Of a DNA stretch of 8,699 nt, positions 6,255 through 8,699 are shown piece by piece (the first letter of the stretch is position 1; each line of letters opens with the position of its first letter). The stretch is from assembly GCF_946221465.1 (NCBI RefSeq), contig NZ_CAMJVP010000143.1:1-8699 (forward strand). Direction: 5' to 3'. The DNA comes from an uncultured Aeromicrobium sp. (lineage in GTDB: Bacteria; Actinomycetota; Actinomycetes; Propionibacteriales; Nocardioidaceae). The position numbers and the translations under genes are program-made. The notes beneath the pieces are model-generated. The model ran no database searches and was not told the DNA's origin. It was given only the letters and a program-made list of their open reading frames with translations.

Positions 6255-6973
6255 CGCACCGCTCCTTCGCTCATCGTCGTCCGGGGCCGCACCGTGCGCT
6301 GTTCGATCTCCTTCTCGCGCGCCCTCGCGACGACGAGACGGTCGACGTAGATGCCCGGCGTGACGACGTGGTCGGGATCGATCGGCTCGTCGGAGAAATG
6401 CTCGACCTCCACAACGGTCACCTTGCCCGCCGTGGCGACCACCGGATTGAAGTTGCGCGCGGTCAACCGGTAGGCGAGATTGCCCCACGCGTCGCCGGTG
6501 TGCGCATGGACGAGAGCGAGGTCGGCCACCAGGGCTCGTTCCTGAACATAGGTGACGCCGTCGAACTCGGCCGTAGGCTTGCCCTCCGCGACCTGGGTGC
6601 CGACGCCGGTGCGGGTGTAGAAGGCGGGAATGCCGGCCCCTCCGGCACGAAGCCGTTCGGCCAGCGTGCCCTGGGGGGTGAAGTCCACCTCGAGCGTGCC
6701 GTCGAGGTACTGCTGGGCGAAGAGCTTGTTCTCGCCCACGTACGACGAGACGGCCTTGCGCACCTGTCGGTTCTCCAGCAGCAGGCCGAGCCCCTTGCCG
6801 TCGACGCCCATGTTGTTGGAGATCACCGTCAGATCGCGCACGCCGGAGTCGCGGACGGCCTCGATCAGGTCAGAGGGGATGCCGCAGAGGCCGAAGCCCC
6901 CGACGGCCAGGGTCATGCCGTCGAAGAGCAGGCCGCCGAGCGCCTCGGCAGCCGAGTCAGCTGAAACAGTCAT
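6251..6973 (-). CDS. scoA: 3-oxoacid CoA-transferase subunit A (SCOT type)
   Basis: Complete, 240 residues; forms the heteromeric transferase with the downstream subunit. Motifs: GGFGLCGIPSDLIEAVRDSG (25-44), VISNNMGVDGKGLGLLL (50-66), SYVGENKLFAQQYLDGTLEV (77-96), then TPQGTLAERLRAGGAGIPAF (99-118) followed by YTRTGVGTQVAEGK, and TARNFNPVVATAGKVTVVEV. GFGLCGIP, SYVGENK and GGAGIPAFYT resemble B. subtilis ScoA as I recall it more than Pseudomonas PcaI (GFGTAGMP, CSFPRQSD), which favours acetoacetate-type over oxoadipate substrates. ATG 6973 has AAGGA (plus-strand 6979-6983) 5 nt upstream; the open frame continues beyond it into the divergent regulator gene and is not used. No ring-cleavage genes lie nearby, so an aromatic pathway role has no support here. 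Control by the divergent IclR protein is likely. Confidence 0.93.
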   Translation of the reverse strand: MTVSADSAAEALGGLLFDGMTLAVGGFGLCGIPSDLIEAVRDSGVRDLTVISNNMGVDGKGLGLLLENRQVRKAVSSYVGENKLFAQQYLDGTLEVDFTPQGTLAERLRAGGAGIPAFYTRTGVGTQVAEGKPTAEFDGVTYVQERALVADLALVHAHTGDAWGNLAYRLTARNFNPVVATAGKVTVVEVEHFSDEPIDPDHVVTPGIYVDRLVVARAREKEIEQRTVRPRTTMSEGAVR

Positions 6974-7073
6974 GCCGGTCCTTCGTGTGTTCACGCGAGT
7001 TCTGATCGGTGACGCTAGGGCTGAACGCGGATCACGCCGCACAGATTGTCGAGTGAGCGGATACATTAGGGCG
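6974..7073 (+). promoter_or_regulatory. divergent control region between scoAB and the IclR gene
   Basis: This 100-nt gap must hold the scoAB promoter and the likely IclR operator. Two inverted repeats are visible: GTTCA (6989-6993) with TGAAC (7022-7026), and TGATC (7003-7007) with GATCA (7030-7034). Arms are only 5 bp and the spacing is wide (28 and 22 nt), so they may be chance. On the minus strand TAGCGT (plus-strand 7011-7016) is a possible scoA -10 without a good -35. No small gene is apparent. Confidence 0.4.
7062..7067 (+). promoter_or_regulatory. putative -10 element for a leaderless IclR-family mRNA
   Basis: TACATT (TANNNT) is followed by six bases (AGGGCG) and then ATG 7074, the same geometry as at upp. 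AGGG is too close to the ATG to act as a good ribosome binding site. The -35 region at 17-nt spacing (GCACAG) is weak. The call rests on spacing. Confidence 0.45.
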
Positions 7074-7868
7074 ATGGCGTCCATTGAGCGGTCATCGTCC
7101 GCCACCCTGATGGTGGGGGTCCACCGGGCCGCTGCGGTCCTGCGAGCGGTGGCGGCTGCCGAGCCGGGCGGGTGCTCCACGTCGGACGTCGCGCGGGCCT
7201 GCGCGCTGCCTCGCGCGACGGTGCATCGGCTGCTGGTCGCCTTGGCGCACGAAGGCATGCTCGACCGTGATGCGGAGACGGCGCGCTGGACCCTCGGACC
7301 GGAGATCTATCTCATGGGGAGCCTCGCCGCAGCCCACTACGACATCACCGATCGGGCCGGAGACCTGCTTCGGTCCCTGGCGCAGCGAACCGGTGAGAGC
7401 GCGTTCCTCTCCGCTCGGCGCGGGGAGGAAACCGTGTGCCTCGTGGAGGAGGAGGGGAGCTTCCCGCTACGTTCCCACGTGCTCTACGAGGGCAGGCGCT
7501 TTCCGCTGGGTGTCGCCTCCGCCGGCATCGTGCTGCTCGCCCACCTGCCCGATGCGCAGCGCGAGGACTACCTCGCCCGCACCGATCTGACCGGCACGTG
7601 GGGGCCGGCCCACTCGGCCGAGGCGCTTCGAATCCGGGCCGAGGAGACCAGGGCCCGTGGTTACGCGGTCAACCCGGGCTACGTGGTGGAGGGCAGCTGG
7701 GGCCTTGGCGCGGCGGTCTTCGACGCCCAAGGGTCCCCCCGGTGGGCACTGAGTCTCACCGGCGTGGAGTCCCGGTTCCCGGCCGAGCGGATCGCGTTGC
7801 TCGGACGTCTGCTGCTCGATCACGCGCACGCGCTGAGCCAGCGCCTCGCCCGCCCCAGGGTCAGCTGA
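7074..7868 (+). CDS. IclR-family transcriptional regulator
   Basis: Complete, 264 residues, standard length. An N-terminal winged helix-turn-helix (about 12-75) includes the recognition region STSDVARACALPRATVHRLL (35-54) and the wing LDRDAETARWTLGPEIYLMG. The C-terminal ligand-sensing domain (about 90-255) has SAFLSARRGEETVCLVEEEG, the hydrophobic RRFPLGVASAGIVLLAHLPD (P-L-G-x-A-x-A typical of the family), RARGYAVNPGYVVEGSWGLG and an ALSLTG strand. IclR proteins bind DNA as dimers of dimers and respond to small acids. It stands divergent to scoAB with a 100-nt shared control region, so control of scoAB and of itself is the natural inference; ligand and sign of control are unknown. The longer frame upstream (to 6630) runs antisense through scoA and is not real. 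The stop lies inside TCAGCTGA, overlapping the end of the convergent ROK gene by 8 nt. Confidence 0.93.
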   Translation: MASIERSSSATLMVGVHRAAAVLRAVAAAEPGGCSTSDVARACALPRATVHRLLVALAHEGMLDRDAETARWTLGPEIYLMGSLAAAHYDITDRAGDLLRSLAQRTGESAFLSARRGEETVCLVEEEGSFPLRSHVLYEGRRFPLGVASAGIVLLAHLPDAQREDYLARTDLTGTWGPAHSAEALRIRAEETRARGYAVNPGYVVEGSWGLGAAVFDAQGSPRWALSLTGVESRFPAERIALLGRLLLDHAHALSQRLARPRVS

Positions 7869-8699
7869 TCGACTCAGCGCGGCGGAACGTCCGCCAGTCG
7901 ATCCGGTTCAGCGCATCGCGGACGGCTCCGAGGATGACCGCTCCATCGACCTCAGTCAGTTTCACCTCGACGAACTCCGGTCCGAGGTCGGCGAAGGTCT
8001 TGCGTACCGGGTCCAGCAGGAGATCGCCGAGAGTCTTGCTCACCGAACCGCCCAGCACCACGTACCTCGGTGCGATGACCCAGGACACGGTGCTCAGCCC
8101 GCGAGCGAGCGTGATGGCGAACTGTCGTACGTCCTCCACCGCGTCGGGATCACCTGCGCGGGCCCGATCGATCGTGTCGCGCACGGCCTCGCGACGCGCC
8201 GAGGTGCTCGGCTGGTCCCGGCTCAGCAGCGGAGAGGCCGAGAGTTCACGCAAGCCCAGAGTGTGCGCCCACGTGATTTCACCGGCAGCGCCGTCGACTC
8301 CGCGCAGCGGTGTGCCGTCGACCACGAGGCTGAGCCCGAGGAAGGGCCCTTCGAGGAGCAACCACAGCAGGTGGTCGGCCCCGGGAGTCGCGCCGCGCCA
8401 CATCTCGGCGAGCACTGCGAGTTTCGCATCGTTCTCCACGTGGATCGGGCAGGCGAAGTCGCTGGCGAACTCCTCACCCAGCTTGATGCCGCGCCATCCG
8501 GACATCGACAGCTCAACATCCACGGCCCCCTGATCGTTGACATTGCCGGGCGTGGCGATCGTGACGTTGCCAATCTGGCGAGCCGTCAAGCTCACCTCGT
8601 CGAGGGCGGCACGAATGCCGTCCCGGGTGACGGCCAGCCGGGCCCGCGGTCCCGGATCACCGTCGATCTCGACGGTGACCTGGGACCGGATGTCACCGT
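7861..8699 (-). CDS. ROK-family protein, probably a transcriptional regulator (N-terminus outside window)
   Basis: Partial: the frame is open to the right edge (279 codons visible plus TGA at 7861-7863). GTG 8595 is an internal Val, since ROK-like sequence continues upstream of it. ROK proteins are sugar kinases or sugar-responsive repressors (NagC/XylR type). Seen here: VTIATPGNVNDQGAVDVELS, SGWRGIKLGEEF, the sugar-site block VENDAKLAVLAEMWRGA (Asp of END retained), VVDGTPLRGVDGAAGEI and YVVLGGSVSK. Not seen: the GTGIGAG-type phosphate loop (EGPFLGLS occupies that place), the His of the usual GEIGH (GEITW here), and the CxCGxxGCxE zinc-binding cluster. The last two normally support sugar binding and structure. 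This points to a non-kinase, most likely a regulator with an N-terminal HTH beyond the window, though the HTH itself is not visible. Sugar and targets are unknown. It converges on the IclR gene with an 8-nt overlap. Confidence 0.82.
   Translation of the reverse strand, partial: GDIRSQVTVEIDGDPGPRARLAVTRDGIRAALDEVSLTARQIGNVTIATPGNVNDQGAVDVELSMSGWRGIKLGEEFASDFACPIHVENDAKLAVLAEMWRGATPGADHLLWLLLEGPFLGLSLVVDGTPLRGVDGAAGEITWAHTLGLRELSASPLLSRDQPSTSARREAVRDTIDRARAGDPDAVEDVRQFAITLARGLSTVSWVIAPRYVVLGGSVSKTLGDLLLDPVRKTFADLGPEFVEVKLTEVDGAVILGAVRDALNRIDWRTFRRAESIS

Noticed and set aside
6630..7073. N-terminal extension of the IclR protein
   Set aside because: It runs opposite scoA and is Ser/Arg/Pro-rich; the family length and HTH position fit the start at 7074.
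7861..8595. GTG 8595 as start of the ROK gene
   Set aside because: The same frame upstream of it continues with ROK-like sequence to the window edge without a stop, so the gene is truncated rather than short.

Overview
The window is high-GC DNA packed with genes and fits an actinobacterium. The best guess is Micrococcales, Microbacteriaceae-like, but the genus cannot be fixed from the sequence. The actinobacterial assignment rests on two gene pairs I recognise: the small acidic 'tRNA adenosine deaminase-associated protein' directly before tadA, and a luciferase-like monooxygenase coupled to its own FMN reductase (the CE1758/CE1759-type pair, named after Corynebacterium efficiens loci). All family names here come from reading the translated sequences and recalling family motifs. 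No search was run.

Layout, left to right. (1) 1-2029, plus strand: the 3' end of pntA and all of pntB, the proton-translocating NAD(P) transhydrogenase, which makes NADPH at the membrane. (2) 2166-2804, minus strand: upp, uracil salvage. (3) 2928-3844, plus strand: the tadA-associated gene and tadA, overlapping by 4 nt; TadA makes wobble inosine in tRNA. (4) 3923-5619, plus strand: a monooxygenase and FMN reductase pair, again overlapping by 4 nt, behind a readable promoter whose -10 hexamer lies inside a 9-bp dyad (TTAGGCTAA). (5) 5616-6973, minus strand: scoA-scoB, a 3-oxoacid CoA-transferase of SCOT type, read divergently from (6) 7074-7868, plus strand: an IclR-family regulator that probably controls it. 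(7) 7861-8699, minus strand: the C-terminal part of a degenerate ROK-family protein that runs off the window.

How the genes work together: most of the window is housekeeping and central metabolism, namely NADPH supply, pyrimidine and tRNA metabolism, and ketoacid-CoA activation with a local regulator. The monooxygenase pair is the least understood enzymatic unit; its FMN reductase would draw on NAD(P)H. Packing is tight: three same-strand pairs overlap through a 4-nt start/stop, and two convergent pairs overlap tail to tail inside short palindromes (CTAG and TCAGCTGA). Two genes (upp and iclR) show a -10-like hexamer exactly 6 nt before the ATG and no Shine-Dalgarno, which suggests leaderless mRNAs. 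I saw no tRNA or rRNA gene, insertion sequence, CRISPR array, prophage or defence gene, and nothing that amounts to a clearly new multi-gene system. The items most worth a second look are the putative iron-box-like dyad at the monooxygenase promoter, the uncharacterised tadA partner and the degenerate ROK protein.
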